Notes: a model not told the origin generated them from the letters alone. A stretch of DNA of 64,000 bases from Devosia epidermidihirudinis (GCF_000971295.1 NZ_LANJ01000011.1:310001-374000); one strand, 5' to 3'; counted from the first letter of the stretch, positions 9,720 through 19,854 are shown. Numbers and translations: made by a program.

Positions 9720-10529
9720 TTAAAAGCCGGCGAACTGAGGCGCGACGCTATCGGCAAGAGCGGTGGCTTCTTCGCTGATTTCGGGGGAGACATGCGACAG
9801 CGCCTGATTGCGCATATCGACGATCCAGGCTGCGTCTGCCGTGCCGGCGCAACGGAGAGCCGCCACGTTCAGCCACATCAAGCCTTCAATGGGCTGCGCC
9901 TCGATGCCGGGCACGCCATTAAACAGCAGACCACCAAGGCGCGCCTGCGCCGGGCAATGGCCCTTGCGAGCGGCCAGCGAAAACCAGCGCGCGCTCTGCA
10001 GCGGGTTCACGCCCAGTTCCTTTTCCTGCATGTACAGCAGGCCCACGCGATACTGCGCATCAGCGTCGCCGAAATAGGTTGCGGCATGGAGCAGCAGCGC
10101 ATGCGAGCGCTCGGCATCCACCGGAATACCGGCGTCAGGCAGACCCTGCTTGTAGTAATCCCCGACCTTTACGAAGGACTGGGCCACGATATCGGCCTCA
10201 ACACCCTTGGGTGCAGCGTCGGCATGTTCATTGGCGATCTGGGCGAAGTAGCCAAACGCGCGCGCGGGGTCTTTGGCGACGCCTTCACCGTTTTCGTACA
10301 TGGTGCCCAACTGCCACATGGCCATGGGCTGACCGGCTTCGGCAGCGTTTTCGAGGGCAGACAAAAGGTCATCGCCCGATACACCGCCGCCTGCCCCGTC
10401 GAGCATATTGGCCATGCCGAGTGCGGCATCTGCTGCTGTCTGCGCGTGCGCCGGCATGATCGTCGCCGTGAAGGCGAGTGATGCTGCCATTGCCACGGAA
10501 ATCAGGGAATGGTCCCTAATGGTCCGCAT
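9720..10529 (-). CDS. Secreted/periplasmic Sel1-repeat (TPR-like) protein
   Basis: A 269-residue protein with an N-terminal Sec signal (ISVAMAASLAFTATIMPAHAQ, cleavage after AHA). Several Sel1 units of about 36 residues follow, for example AMWQLGTMYENGEGVAKDPA and AQYRVGLLYMQEKELGVNPL. Such repeats mediate protein-protein contacts, often in envelope signalling. The start at 10529 is fixed by AAGGAG just upstream; the open frame extends to 10817 but without signal or homology. The partner is unknown. Confidence 0.88.
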   Translation of the reverse strand: MRTIRDHSLISVAMAASLAFTATIMPAHAQTAADAALGMANMLDGAGGGVSGDDLLSALENAAEAGQPMAMWQLGTMYENGEGVAKDPARAFGYFAQIANEHADAAPKGVEADIVAQSFVKVGDYYKQGLPDAGIPVDAERSHALLLHAATYFGDADAQYRVGLLYMQEKELGVNPLQSARWFSLAARKGHCPAQARLGGLLFNGVPGIEAQPIEGLMWLNVAALRCAGTADAAWIVDMRNQALSHVSPEISEEATALADSVAPQFAGF

Positions 10530-11054
10530 GATACTCCTTTTGCCCACACTGCTATGGGCGCACAATCGACCGTCGGCGCCGGATATACGGACGCCGAAAT
10601 GGGCAGCCACTGGCGATGCCCTGAAATTTGAAGCCAACATGTCCCAAGCGCGAGCTCGAGGAAAGCGGCCGTTAACAATTCGGTAAACTCTGTTTGTGAC
10701 CGGATTTAAGCCAAGGCCATCACAAAGACGAGGTGCGGCGTTTTTGGTTACCTGCATCTCAACTTCTGGTCGCAAACTGTTCCCCGATTCCGTCAACACA
10801 ATTGGCCAAAGCCGCATTATTGCTGCCTATTCGGCACGCAACAGCCACTCTCGCCACTGAGCATGGCACCGGTAGAGGAAAACTCGTGGACGCACGGTTA
10901 ATACCGCGCGGGCCACAGGCTATCCGCCCCCAGATGCCTACGCCAATTCGTTTAAGGGGAGATTGTGGCGACAAATATCGCCAAATGATTGCCAAGCCTC
11001 GGTTTGAAATCGATTCAACGGCCTTGTTGCTGAATCGTCACATCTCACGATGCG
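10530..11054. other. 525-bp intergenic region
   Basis: Holds the upstream region of the Sel1 gene and the tail of the ZntB-like gene. I see no convincing gene. A degenerate CtrA-like element (TTAA-N7-GTAA, 10672-10686) lies about 145 bp upstream of the Sel1 start. A weak hairpin lies at 11011-11037. Confidence 0.5.
11011..11037 (-). terminator. Possible weak terminator after the ZntB-like gene
   Basis: An imperfect hairpin (CGATTCA / TGAATCG arms, 13-nt loop) 18 bp past the stop, followed on the minus strand by ATTTC. There is no long T-run. Confidence 0.35.
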
Positions 11055-12062
11055 CTAGAGCCAGCGACGGCCCCGCATCCACCAGACAATGCCCAGAGAA
11101 AGGGCGAAAAGGCCAACACAGACGATCCAGAAAGCATGCGGATTGTCGTCGAAGGGGATCCCCGCGACGTTCATGCCTAAAGCGCCGGTGATCAGCGTCA
11201 GCGGCATGAACACCACGGTGACTGCAGCAAGGATCAGCATGGTGCGGTTCATCTGCTCGGCACGGCTATCGATGATCTGTTCGTGGACCAGAACCGCGCG
11301 TTCCGAAAGCGCCTGCAGTTCATCGCCAATCCGGGCGGAACGAGCCGACGCCTCGCGCAGACGCAAACGGTCCCGGGCAGAAAAGAACGACAGGTCTTCA
11401 ATTTCGAGCGTATTGAGCACATCGCGCTGCGGCCAGACGATGCGGCGGAAGCCAATCAAGTTGCGGCGTAGCTCGGCCAGGCGGCTCGTCAGCTTGGCGC
11501 TATCCTGAACAATCAGCGCTTCCTCGATGCTGTCGAGGCGATCGCCCAACACTTCCACCAAAGGCTCCAGCCGGTCGGCTGCGCGAAGACCCAGCCGCGC
11601 GACAAGATCGGCGGGGCTGACTGGCGCATGATGGGAAGTCTCCCATTTGGTGATGCCAAGGAAATCGAGAATGTTGAGCTCGGACGCAATGATGACGCGG
11701 CCCCGCTCGATCCACAGCGTCAGCAGTTGCCTGCCGATATCGTCCGGCGCCGCACCGGGGCGCGCCACGCGCATGACGACCATGGCACGATCTTCAATCA
11801 CCGTGCAGCGCGAACGGGCACTGGGCACGGTCAGCAGCTCGGCGTTGAAAGGCCCCAGCTCTTCCTTAAGCCACACCTTGAACTCGGGTGAACGGGAATT
11901 GCCACAGACGAGCTTGAAGCCGCGCAGGGGAACGTGGGGCGTGTTGCCATCGGGCTCGTGGCGCGTAACTCCGCCCCTGCCGTCGAACACAAGCAAGGCG
12001 CCGACACCGACCATGCCATTCTGTACGGCTCTGGTCGGCGGCTCGCGCGGCGTATCTTCCAT
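11055..12062 (-). CDS. Zinc transporter ZntB / CorA-family divalent cation transporter
   Basis: A 335-residue CorA-superfamily protein. It has a long cytoplasmic alpha/beta and coiled-coil N-terminus and two C-terminal membrane helices (about 283-303 and 316-334). The signature GMN is at the end of the first helix (TGALGMNVAGIPF). The GMN loop selects hydrated divalent metal. Sequence style (CVIEDRAMVVMRV, MRGRRWL end) fits the ZntB branch, which moves Zn2+, better than MgtA/CorA-type Mg2+ channels, but the ion is not certain. It follows valS on the same strand. Confidence 0.85.
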   Translation of the reverse strand: MEDTPREPPTRAVQNGMVGVGALLVFDGRGGVTRHEPDGNTPHVPLRGFKLVCGNSRSPEFKVWLKEELGPFNAELLTVPSARSRCTVIEDRAMVVMRVARPGAAPDDIGRQLLTLWIERGRVIIASELNILDFLGITKWETSHHAPVSPADLVARLGLRAADRLEPLVEVLGDRLDSIEEALIVQDSAKLTSRLAELRRNLIGFRRIVWPQRDVLNTLEIEDLSFFSARDRLRLREASARSARIGDELQALSERAVLVHEQIIDSRAEQMNRTMLILAAVTVVFMPLTLITGALGMNVAGIPFDDNPHAFWIVCVGLFALSLGIVWWMRGRRWL

Positions 12063-12093
12063 GATGGTTCTCGCGGTCCGGGGGGCAGCCTAG

Positions 12094-12135
12094 CCCACCG
12101 CGTCATTCCCGCGAAAGCAGGAATGACGCGGTGGG
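12094..12135. repeat. REP-like palindromic repeat
   Basis: A 16-bp perfect stem (CCCACCGCGTCATTCC / GGAATGACGCGGTGGG) with a CGCGAAAGCA loop. The core GTCATTCCCGCGAAAGC is a dispersed extragenic palindrome known from many Proteobacteria. It lies between valS and the ZntB-like gene and could also end or stabilise the valS transcript. Confidence 0.7.
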
Positions 12136-12142
12136 TGAGTGG

Positions 12143-14902
12143 CTAGCTCAAGCGCGTGAGCGCTTCGGCGATACGCTGACGGCGGTCGATGGCAGCTTCA
12201 CGACGGGCCTTCTGCTCGTCGATCACTTCCTCGGGGGCCTTGGCGACGAACTGCTCGTTGCCGAGCTTCTTGTCGATCTGACTGACTTCCGCGTCGAGCT
12301 TGCCGATTTCCTTTTCGAGACGAAGTTTCTCGGTCGGGATGTCGATGAACTCGGCCAGTGGCAGGGCAAAGGTCGACTCGCCAACCACGAACTGCGCGGA
12401 CTCGCCGGGGATGGTCGCCTGTGGCGAGATCGAGTCGAGGCGAGCAAGGCGCGTGATCAGCGAGGTGCCGGCGACGAGGCGACGCAGGGTCTCCTCCCCT
12501 GCCCCGATGACGACCAGCGGCAGCTTGGCAGACGCGGGCACGTTCATTTCGCTGCGGACCGAACGCACATTGGTGATCACTTCGATCAGCCAGTTGAGCT
12601 CGGCGTCGGCTGCTGGATCTTCAAGGCCCGACAGGTCTGGCCATTCGGTGAGGATCAGCATGTTGGTGCGCGCGGGCCCGAACTTGCCGGTCTCTGCCCA
12701 CAGCTCTTCGGTGACGAAGGGCATGAAGGGGTGGAGAATGGTCAGAATCTGGTCGAGCGCCCAAGCGGCAGTCGCGCGGGTTTCGGCCTTGGCCTCTTCG
12801 TCTTCGCCCATGAAGACGGGCTTGGCGAATTCCACATACCAGTCGCAGAAGGTGCCCCAGACGAAGTCATAGGCGCTGTTGGCAGCTTCGTTGAACTTGT
12901 AGTCGACAATGCCCTGCGTGACGGCGGCAGCGCCGCGCGCAGTGGCGCCGACGATCCAGCGGTTGAGCGGAAGCTTGTTAGCCTTGGGATCATAGCCCTC
13001 GACGCGACGGCACTCGTTCATCTCGAGGAAGCGCGAGGCGTTCCAGATCTTGGTGACGAAGTTGCGATAGCCCTCGACGCGCTGCAGCGACAGCTTGAGA
13101 TCGCGGCCCTGCGCGGCCATTGCGGCCAACGTGAAGCGGGTCGCGTCGGCGCCGTACTGGTCGATCAGCTCGAGCGGGTCGATGACGTTGCCCTTGGTCT
13201 TGCTCATCTTCTGGCCCTTTTCGTCGCGGACCAGGGCGTGCATGTAGACCGTGTGGAAGGGCTCTTCCTCGAGGAATTCGAGACCCATCATCATCATGCG
13301 GGCGACCCAGAAGAAGATGATGTCAAAGCCGGTGACCAGAACGCTGGTCGGATAATAGCGTGCCAGCTCGGGCGTCTGATCGGGCCAGCCCAGGGTCGAG
13401 AACGGCCAAAGGGCGGACGAGAACCAGGTGTCGAGCACGTCTTCGTCGCGCTTGAGCTGGGTCGGCTGCATATAGTGAGCGTCGGCCTGACGCTGCGCCT
13501 CGGCTTCGTTGTAGGCGACAAAAGCGTGATTATCCGGGCCATACCATGCCGGAATCTGGTGACCCCACCACAGCTGGCGCGAAATGCACCATGGCTTGAT
13601 GTTTTCGAGCCAGGCGAAATAGGTGTTTTCGTACTGCTGGGGCACGAACTTGGTGCGGCCTTCGCGCACCGAAGCCATGGCCGGCTGGGCCATCACGTCG
13701 GCCTTGACCCACCACTGGTCGGTCAGGAATGGCTCGATGACCACCAGCTTGGACTTTTCATCATGGGGGACCATGATTTTCTTGTCTTCGATGTGATCGA
13801 GACCACGGGTCGGGTTCTCTTCGGCCAGCGCACTCATGTCCGCGACGATGGCCTTGCGGGCAGCGAAGCGATCGAGGCCACGATAGGCAGCGGGCACAAA
13901 GTCATCGGAGATGATTTCGCCGCGGGTCGTAAAGACGTTGATCTGGTCGAGATTGTTGCGCACGCCGACTTCAAAGTCGTTGAAATCGTGCGCAGGGGTG
14001 ATCTTGACCGCGCCGGTGCCGAGAGCGGGATCGGCATATTCGTCGGCAACGATCGGAATGCGACGGCCAACCAGCGGCAGGTCGATGAACTTGCCAACCA
14101 GCGATGCGTAGCGCGGATCTTCCGGGTGCACTGCAATGCCGCTATCGCCCAGCATGGTTTCAGGGCGCGTGGTGGCCACGATGATGTAATCGCGGGTTTC
14201 CCACTCGGTGGGCTTACCCTCTTCATCATGCGCAATCGGGAACTGATAGGTCACACCATCGGCCAGCGGATAGCGCAGGTGCCACATGTGGCCCTTGACC
14301 TCGATATTCTCGACTTCGAGATCGGAGATCGCGGTTTCCAGGCCTGGGTGCCAATTGACGAGGCGCTTGGCGCGATAGATCAGGCCGCGCTTGTGCAGCT
14401 CCACGAACACCTTGGTGACGGCGCGGACCATCTGGTCGTCGGCAACGCCGTTTTCGCCCATGGTGAAACGTTCACGCGAAAAGTCAGCAGAAGCGCCGAG
14501 GCGCTTGAGCTGGTTCATGATGTTACCGCCGCTCTCGCCCTTCCATTCCCAGACGCGTTCCAGGAACTTCTCGCGCCCCATCTCGCGGCGGCCCGGCTGC
14601 TGGCGTTCGGCCAGCTGGCGCTCGACGATCATCTGGGTGGCGATACCGGCATGGTCCATGCCGGGCTGCCAAAGCACGTCCTTCTTCAACATGCGGTTGA
14701 AGCGGATCAGGATGTCCTGGATCGTGTTGTTCAGCGCGTGGCCGATGTGCAGTGAGCCGGTAACGTTTGGCGGCGGGATGACGATGGTGAAGGTTTCAGC
14801 GCCGGGCGCGGCCCCTGCTCCAGCCGCAAAGGCATTCTCCTTGAGCCAGTCGGCGTAAATCCGGCCTTCGACAGCGCCGGGCTCATAGGTCTTTTCAAGC
14901 AT
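12143..14902 (-). CDS. valS: Valine--tRNA ligase
   Basis: A 919-residue class I synthetase. HIGH motif: [17 protein letters not shown] near residue 42. KMSKS motif: [16 protein letters not shown] near residue 550. An editing CP1 domain lies between them, an anticodon-binding domain follows, and the ValRS-type C-terminal coiled coil ([20 protein letters not shown]) closes the protein. It charges tRNA-Val and clears mischarged Thr. It lies downstream of popZ, a conserved Rhizobiales order. Confidence 0.97.
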   Translation of the reverse strand: MLEKTYEPGAVEGRIYADWLKENAFAAGAGAAPGAETFTIVIPPPNVTGSLHIGHALNNTIQDILIRFNRMLKKDVLWQPGMDHAGIATQMIVERQLAERQQPGRREMGREKFLERVWEWKGESGGNIMNQLKRLGASADFSRERFTMGENGVADDQMVRAVTKVFVELHKRGLIYRAKRLVNWHPGLETAISDLEVENIEVKGHMWHLRYPLADGVTYQFPIAHDEEGKPTEWETRDYIIVATTRPETMLGDSGIAVHPEDPRYASLVGKFIDLPLVGRRIPIVADEYADPALGTGAVKITPAHDFNDFEVGVRNNLDQINVFTTRGEIISDDFVPAAYRGLDRFAARKAIVADMSALAEENPTRGLDHIEDKKIMVPHDEKSKLVVIEPFLTDQWWVKADVMAQPAMASVREGRTKFVPQQYENTYFAWLENIKPWCISRQLWWGHQIPAWYGPDNHAFVAYNEAEAQRQADAHYMQPTQLKRDEDVLDTWFSSALWPFSTLGWPDQTPELARYYPTSVLVTGFDIIFFWVARMMMMGLEFLEEEPFHTVYMHALVRDEKGQKMSKTKGNVIDPLELIDQYGADATRFTLAAMAAQGRDLKLSLQRVEGYRNFVTKIWNASRFLEMNECRRVEGYDPKANKLPLNRWIVGATARGAAAVTQGIVDYKFNEAANSAYDFVWGTFCDWYVEFAKPVFMGEDEEAKAETRATAAWALDQILTILHPFMPFVTEELWAETGKFGPARTNMLILTEWPDLSGLEDPAADAELNWLIEVITNVRSVRSEMNVPASAKLPLVVIGAGEETLRRLVAGTSLITRLARLDSISPQATIPGESAQFVVGESTFALPLAEFIDIPTEKLRLEKEIGKLDAEVSQIDKKLGNEQFVAKAPEEVIDEQKARREAAIDRRQRIAEALTRLS

Positions 14903-15017
14903 TGGTCACTCGCAACAGAAGCGACCCGCCAAGTTTGACATGGCGGGTCGAAAAGAAAGATTGGCAGACTTCAAGCAAATGCAAGGCGCAGGGTCAACTG
15001 CGCGACGCGTGGTTCGA

Positions 15018-15758
15018 TCAATCGCCGCGCGAAATGCGGGCGATTTCCTTCTCAACCATCCGCTCAACGACGGATGGCAGATTTTCATCGAGCCATTCCT
15101 TGAGCATCGGACGAAGCATGTCGCGCATCAGGGACTCGATGGTCGCGCCGGTGTTGCCCAGGCCCATGCCGTTCAGCTTGGTCATGGAGCTGCGGACGGC
15201 AGCCTGGGTTGCAGGCTCAAGAAGTTGTTCGGCCATATGGGTGCTAAGCGTTGGGTCCGGCATGGGCGCCACTTGCGCAAAGCTGGGCTGTGGGCGAGCG
15301 GGAGCCTCTTGGACTGGTTCTGGAATATGTATCTGGGCCGCTGCGGGCGCCGGGGCCGGCGCAGGGTCGAAGGCTGGAAGCTCTTCTTCCTCTGGCTCGT
15401 CGATGTCAAAGCCAATATCGGCAGGATCGACCAGCTGGGCAACTGGGGCCGGAGCCTCATTGGCCGCTTCGGTATCCGCAAGAATTGACTCAAAGCTGAA
15501 GGCCGCAGGCGCAGGTTTGGCGGGCTCGACGATCTGCTCGGACGAAAGCGCCAGTGGCTCAATGTCGTCCAGCATGTCACTGAGATCGCGATCCAGTGCG
15601 TCGTTCGTGGTGCGCACAGGGGAAGCCTGCATCGGTGGGGGTGCAGCCTGAATCGATGGGCGACGCGGCACACCTGCGGCGTCGTCGTCAGCGATGATCT
15701 GCCGGATCGATGACAGGATTTCGTCCATCGAAGGTTCTTTTGGTGCCGGCTTATTCAT
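15018..15758 (-). CDS. popZ: Polar organising protein PopZ-family (DUF2497)
   Basis: 246 residues with the PopZ layout. A short N-terminal amphipathic block (PSMDEILSSIRQIIADDD) is followed by a long acidic, Pro-rich disordered middle. The conserved C-terminal oligomerisation helices include IESLMRDMLRPMLKEWLDEN and VERMVEKEIARIS. PopZ forms a condensate at cell poles that anchors ParB-parS and polar kinases. It sits between the TolC gene and valS, the usual neighbourhood. Confidence 0.9.
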   Translation of the reverse strand: MNKPAPKEPSMDEILSSIRQIIADDDAAGVPRRPSIQAAPPPMQASPVRTTNDALDRDLSDMLDDIEPLALSSEQIVEPAKPAPAAFSFESILADTEAANEAPAPVAQLVDPADIGFDIDEPEEEELPAFDPAPAPAPAAAQIHIPEPVQEAPARPQPSFAQVAPMPDPTLSTHMAEQLLEPATQAAVRSSMTKLNGMGLGNTGATIESLMRDMLRPMLKEWLDENLPSVVERMVEKEIARISRGD

Positions 15759-15896
15759 CAGTGCCTCTTACTCGTGCGCGCAAGAACCAAGCGGCTTCCG
15801 CCTATGGACCAACCTGATTCGTTACCAATACCTTATCGCGCGCCATTCTTATTAGGAATCACTGACAGCACCGTACAGACAGTCTTCCACTAAAAG

Positions 15897-15923
15897 TTGT
15901 GGCCGGGGATAACCCGGCCACAA
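15897..15923 (-). terminator. Terminator of the TolC-family gene
   Basis: An 11-bp GC-rich stem (TTGTGGCCGGG / CCCGGCCACAA) with a GATAA loop, 27 bp past the stop; on the minus strand it is followed by CTTTTAG. Confidence 0.65.
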
Positions 15924-15949
15924 AACATAGTGATTAATTTTCGGACAGT

Positions 15950-17329
15950 TTACTCAGCGACGGTGCGCAATTCCTGCCAGACGTCCTGCACGGCCTGGGT
16001 GTAGCCCACTGCCGATTTGACCTGCACAGGCAGACCAAGATCGCTTGCGGTAAGACGCCCGAGAGCGGAGAGCAGCGAGAACGTGGCCACAACCTTGTTG
16101 GTCGAAGCGTTGATCAGGCCGATGCTGGCCGTGGTCAGGTCAGCCTGCGAGTTCAGCACGTCGAGCGTCGTGCGGGTGCCGAGGTCGCGCTCCTGAATAA
16201 CGCCAGCGAGAACTTCACGGCTGGCAGACACAGCCGACTGCGCTGCCGAGATCTGTGCATCGGCGCTCTGGATACCGGCCCATGAGGCGATAACTGCTGC
16301 GCGGATCTGGTCGTAGGCGGACATTGCGTCCACTTCAGACTTGATCTGCTCGATATTGGCCTTGCGCACGCTCGCGCCAATCGCGCCACCGGCATAGATC
16401 GGAACGCTGATCTGGAAGCCTAGGCGACCGCTGACACCCTGCGAACCGCCCTGGCTCGCAAGACCGGTGCCGATCGAGCCGTTGATGGACGCAGTCGGGC
16501 CGAATGCGGCAGATGCTGCATCGCTACCGGCCTGAGCGGCACGGATAGCCGCCTTTGAGAGCAGAATGGCCGGATGACCGATTTCTGCTTCAGCGATTGC
16601 TGCCTGCAGGGAATTTGGAATCAACCGCGAGAAATTGTGCGTTGCACTGAGATTGCTTGGAGCGACACCAACATAGCGCTGGAACGTCGCCTTGCTGATT
16701 TCGAGACCGCTGAGCGAGGCCTGATAGCTGGCCTGTCCCTGCGCAAGACGCGCTTCCGCCTGCGCAACGTCAATGCGCGTGCCTTCACCAACATCCAGGC
16801 GGTCACGCGAGGACTGGAGTTGGGCGGTGTAGAAATTGATATTTTCCTGGCTAAGGGCCACCAACTGGCGGTTGCTCAGCACATCCATATAGGCCTGCAC
16901 CACCGCGAGCAGAATGTTCTGCTCCGTGTTGCGGATCTGGTATTCGGCAGCTTCAGCACCGGCGCGGGCAGCTTCGATCTGCGCTTCGGTCTTGAAGTTG
17001 TCGAAGATGGTTTGGTTGTAGCTCAGGCCAGCCGTTACCGACGTGGTGCCATTGAAGTCACCCGAAGGATTCGCCAGAGACGCCCGTCCGACTGTCCAAT
17101 CGTAATTGCCGCTGATGGCGCCCGCGATGGTTGGCAACTTGGCCGATTTCGCCAATGCGATGTTTTCAGCCGAGGCCCTGGCGCTCAGCAAAGCGCTCTG
17201 CAGGTCAGGCGCATGCTCGTATGCAGCCGTAAGAGCTTGTGTAATCGACTGGGCTTGCGCGCCGCCGATAGTCGTAGCAGCTACGAGAAGCGTCAATACG
17301 CTCCCGGCCATCTTCGAACGAAAATTCAT
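15950..17329 (-). CDS. TolC-family outer-membrane efflux/secretion channel
   Basis: 459 residues with a signal peptide (GSVLTLLVAATTIGGAQAQ) and two outer-membrane-efflux-protein repeats of heptad-rich helices. The halves start near NIALAKSAKLPTIAG and near AAQAGSDAASAAFGPTAS. Trimers form the outer-membrane tunnel for RND/ABC efflux or type I secretion. GGAGG lies upstream of ATG 17329. It is preceded by the PCMT gene, as in other Rhizobiales. No pump gene is adjacent, so its partners are encoded elsewhere. Confidence 0.92.
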   Translation of the reverse strand: MNFRSKMAGSVLTLLVAATTIGGAQAQSITQALTAAYEHAPDLQSALLSARASAENIALAKSAKLPTIAGAISGNYDWTVGRASLANPSGDFNGTTSVTAGLSYNQTIFDNFKTEAQIEAARAGAEAAEYQIRNTEQNILLAVVQAYMDVLSNRQLVALSQENINFYTAQLQSSRDRLDVGEGTRIDVAQAEARLAQGQASYQASLSGLEISKATFQRYVGVAPSNLSATHNFSRLIPNSLQAAIAEAEIGHPAILLSKAAIRAAQAGSDAASAAFGPTASINGSIGTGLASQGGSQGVSGRLGFQISVPIYAGGAIGASVRKANIEQIKSEVDAMSAYDQIRAAVIASWAGIQSADAQISAAQSAVSASREVLAGVIQERDLGTRTTLDVLNSQADLTTASIGLINASTNKVVATFSLLSALGRLTASDLGLPVQVKSAVGYTQAVQDVWQELRTVAE

Positions 17330-17466
17330 TCCGCGCCTCCAGTCACACAAACTCTATAGCCGGGCATATGGTGGATACAACATGCCACAGCATCACTTAC
17401 CAAATTTTAACGAACGATTGGCCCGATTCCGTGCCCGAGCGGCAACACAGGACCGGCGTCGCCGTT

Positions 17467-18123
17467 TCAGAACACAAATTCGTCAACCCGCGTAGCCGAG
17501 AAGAATGACGGCAACATTGCGTTGAACTCGGCGCGAGCAGAAATCCCCTCCCCGCTCTTCACATAGACATTGGCCACCGCCACGACGCCCGTGCGGATGA
17601 GCGCCACAAGACGCCCGCCTTCGCTGAGACGAGCAAAAAACTCTGCTGGAACCTGATCCAGAGCGCCTTCAACGATAATGACGTCGAAGGTCGATTTAGC
17701 GACCAGTCCGATATCACCAGCGACGACCTTCGCATTGGTGATGCCCAGATTGGCGAGATTGGCGTTTGCCACGGCGGCAAGCTGCGCATCGGGCTCGATG
17801 CCGGTCACGGTGGCGGCAAGGCCAGCGAGGACCGCGGCCGAATACCCTGTGCCAGCGCCAATATCGAGAACGCTATCGGTTTCAAGCACTTCGGCCAGCT
17901 GCACCAGCTTGGCAAAGGTGGCAGGCGCAGGCATGAAGCGCTTTGAATCTGGTTCACCGAGCCACTGCACGTCATCTATATAGGCAACGGGGCGGCGCGC
18001 ATCGTTGACAAAAGCCTCGCGTGGCACAGCGGCCATCCGCGTAAGAATGCGCCAGTCTGTAACTGCACTGGTCCGCAGCTGGTTATCGACCATCGACTGC
18101 CGCGCGCGTTCAAAATCCGACAT
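17467..18123 (-). CDS. Protein-L-isoaspartate O-methyltransferase family protein
   Basis: A 218-residue SAM-dependent methyltransferase. The SAM loop VLDIGAGTGYSAAVLA (near 83) and the second motif GDIGLVAKSTFDVIIVEGAL match the PCMT fold. The short PCMT-like proteins next to TolC in Rhizobiales may not be true repair enzymes: the C-terminal region is reduced here, so the substrate is uncertain. ATG 18123 is the natural start; the open frame continues to 18270 without conservation. Confidence 0.85.
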   Translation of the reverse strand: MSDFERARQSMVDNQLRTSAVTDWRILTRMAAVPREAFVNDARRPVAYIDDVQWLGEPDSKRFMPAPATFAKLVQLAEVLETDSVLDIGAGTGYSAAVLAGLAATVTGIEPDAQLAAVANANLANLGITNAKVVAGDIGLVAKSTFDVIIVEGALDQVPAEFFARLSEGGRLVALIRTGVVAVANVYVKSGEGISARAEFNAMLPSFFSATRVDEFVF

Positions 18124-18627
18124 TGGAGACACCCTGACACTCTGCCCTATGTCGGCCGTGAATATGCCACAGGCGCTAACGTGACAAGCAGAGTCCCGAG
18201 GATGGGTAAAAAGATCGGTTGAATGTGAGGCGGGCCCGCTCCTCGGAGAAACCGGGATCGCGCCGCACAAGTGATCAAGCCCTCAGAGGCGACGGTCCAC
18301 AACCTGCGCTCTCGTGGTTTTTGCACATCCTGTGGTTGCACTACAAACACCGCCTTGACTTGGATCGTGAAACGCCAGAAAAGGCGGACGTGAGGCCACG
18401 TGGCGGAGTGGTGACGCAGCGGATTGCAAATCCGAATGGCCCATTGATTTTGCTAGGCCTTCCTGCACACACGCCTTTAGTTTTCAGATCAAATACGCAC
18501 CGATACGGGCCAATTTGCACACACAAATTGTGAACCATAGCGTGCCGAATCGTACCCCCAAGGCGGAGAGCTGTGGCGCCGAGCATGGGGAGAGCCTCGG
18601 GAACTCGAGGCGTTTGACTGTCCCATT
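18124..18627. other. 504-bp region without a protein gene
   Basis: Contains the degenerate tRNA-Cys at 18394-18450. Apart from that I see no convincing gene, repeat or terminator. Confidence 0.5.
18394..18450 (+). pseudogene. tRNA-Cys-like remnant (GCA anticodon)
   Basis: From GGCCACG, positions 1-43 of an alphaproteobacterial tRNA-Cys are readable: TG, the D arm GCGGAGTGGTGACGC, then the anticodon arm GCGGA TTGCAAA TCCGA with anticodon GCA at 18426-18428. Beyond that no T arm (GTTCGATT) is found, no 3' acceptor complement of GGCCACG, and no CCA end. It therefore looks like a truncated or diverged copy rather than a working tRNA. Confidence 0.6.
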
Positions 18628-18933
18628 CTAGGCCTGATCGTTGTAGCTATCCTTGGTCTGGCCCACCAGCTTCGCGAGTTCCGAGAACGTTTGAACTTCA
18701 CCGGGCGAGCCACCATTGTTCGCAAGCTTAAGCAGCCTGATCGGGAATGCGATCACGTCTCGCTGAGCCGGGTCCATTTCCTCGACCCGGTAATCCCCCA
18801 GCACAGTCTGCTCAGATCGATCCAGCGACCCGGCAATTTCCTCAGTGCTCACCAGTCCTTTTGCCACCAGCAGGTTGGTCATTGACGCCATTGCGATTAG
18901 CAGGCCCTCGAGCTGCAGGTTTGCGGTGTTCAT
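18628..18933 (-). CDS. Hypothetical protein, 101 aa
   Basis: ATG 18933 has GGAGG eight bases upstream. The protein is mostly helical and soluble, with no cysteine and no membrane segment (LLIAMASMTNLLVAKGLVSTEEIAGSL at the start). I do not recognise the family. It is divergent from the SRAP gene with a 50-bp gap, so the two share a promoter region. Confidence 0.65.
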   Translation of the reverse strand: MNTANLQLEGLLIAMASMTNLLVAKGLVSTEEIAGSLDRSEQTVLGDYRVEEMDPAQRDVIAFPIRLLKLANNGGSPGEVQTFSELAKLVGQTKDSYNDQA

Positions 18934-18983
18934 CGTTTTCCTCCATGGTTCCACGATCAACGCTTGGCTGCAGGATTTGATGC

Positions 18984-19673
18984 ATGTGCGGACGTTTCAC
19001 CAATGAGATGACTTGGTCGGAGATCCATGCGCTCTACAAGCTGAGCGACAACATGTACCCCACTGCCCCATCGAACATGCAGCCGCGCTTCAATATCGCG
19101 CCGACGCAGACGGTGGATTTCGTGCACCTCGACAAGGCCGGGAACATGGAGCTCAACCGGGGCCGCTGGTGGCTGGTGCCGTTCTTCGCCAAGGAGATGC
19201 CCAAGGCGGCCATGTTCAATGCCCGCATTGAGACGGTGGACACATCAGGCGCATTCCGCGAGGGCTTCAAATCCCGGCGCTGCCTTATCCCTGCCGATGG
19301 CTATTTCGAGTGGACCAAGAACGCGGACGACGATGGCAAAGACCCGTGGCTGCTGCAGATGCCAGGCGGTGCGGGTTTCAGCTTCGCTGGCATCTGGGCG
19401 CACAACGACAATCTTGGCGTCACAAGCTGCACCATCATCACCGCGCCGGCCGCACCCGAGCTCGAGCACATCCATACTCGTATGCCGGTAATCTTGAGCC
19501 CCGAGGCCTATGGCCGCTGGCTCTCTGGCGAAGATCAGGGATCGGACGCCAAAGCGCTATTGCTCGGAAGCCAGATCGATAGCCTGCTCCAATTCCATCG
19601 CGTCGGTCGCGAGGTCAACTCATCGCGCTACGAGGGCACCGACACGAAGAAACCTCTAATCAACTCGCTGTAG
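18984..19673 (+). CDS. SOS response-associated peptidase (SRAP; HMCES/YedK family)
   Basis: 229 residues starting MCGRFT; Cys2 becomes the N-terminal catalytic thiol after Met removal. NIAPTQ, the active-site Glu in FNARIETV and the catalytic His in HIHTRMPVIL are present. HMCES/YedK proteins form a thiazolidine crosslink with abasic sites in single-stranded DNA and so shield stalled forks. The length is typical. It is probably a chromosomal accessory copy. Confidence 0.94.
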   Translation: MCGRFTNEMTWSEIHALYKLSDNMYPTAPSNMQPRFNIAPTQTVDFVHLDKAGNMELNRGRWWLVPFFAKEMPKAAMFNARIETVDTSGAFREGFKSRRCLIPADGYFEWTKNADDDGKDPWLLQMPGGAGFSFAGIWAHNDNLGVTSCTIITAPAAPELEHIHTRMPVILSPEAYGRWLSGEDQGSDAKALLLGSQIDSLLQFHRVGREVNSSRYEGTDTKKPLINSL

Positions 19674-19677
19674 GCCG

Positions 19678-19854
19678 CTACTCCCACGGTGCGCCAGGCG
19701 CCGCTTTGATCGCTTGCCCCTCGCGCTTGCCTTTGCCAACGCACCCCGGCTCGTTATTCACCCAGCCGCAATAGCTGAGTTGTCCGTCCGCGCGCCCGAC
19801 GTTGAACGCAGCGCCTTTAAAGCCGCAAATCTCACAGAAATAGATCGGGAACAT
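19678..19854 (-). CDS. Small Cys-rich hypothetical protein
   Basis: 58 residues from ATG 19854, which has GGAG six bases upstream. It starts MFPIYFCEICGFKG and carries four cysteines (CEIC, YCGW, PGCVG), which suggests a small zinc-ribbon. Longer in-frame starts exist at 19917 (ATG) and 19941 (TTG) without ribosome sites. It converges on the SRAP gene with a 4-bp gap. Function unknown. Confidence 0.55.
   Translation of the reverse strand: MFPIYFCEICGFKGAAFNVGRADGQLSYCGWVNNEPGCVGKGKREGQAIKAAPGAPWE

Noticed and set aside
10733..11191. A 152-codon plus-strand frame
   Set aside because: No ribosome site, odd composition and overlap with the ZntB-like gene.
12131..14755. An 874-codon plus-strand open frame opposite valS
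   Set aside because: Antisense shadow of valS in GC-rich DNA; no homology or ribosome site. The same applies to long frames opposite argS (4425-5357) and dgt (6138-7208).
18294..18540. Small protein frames over the tRNA-like region
   Set aside because: Short, without ribosome sites, and overlapping the tRNA-Cys remnant.
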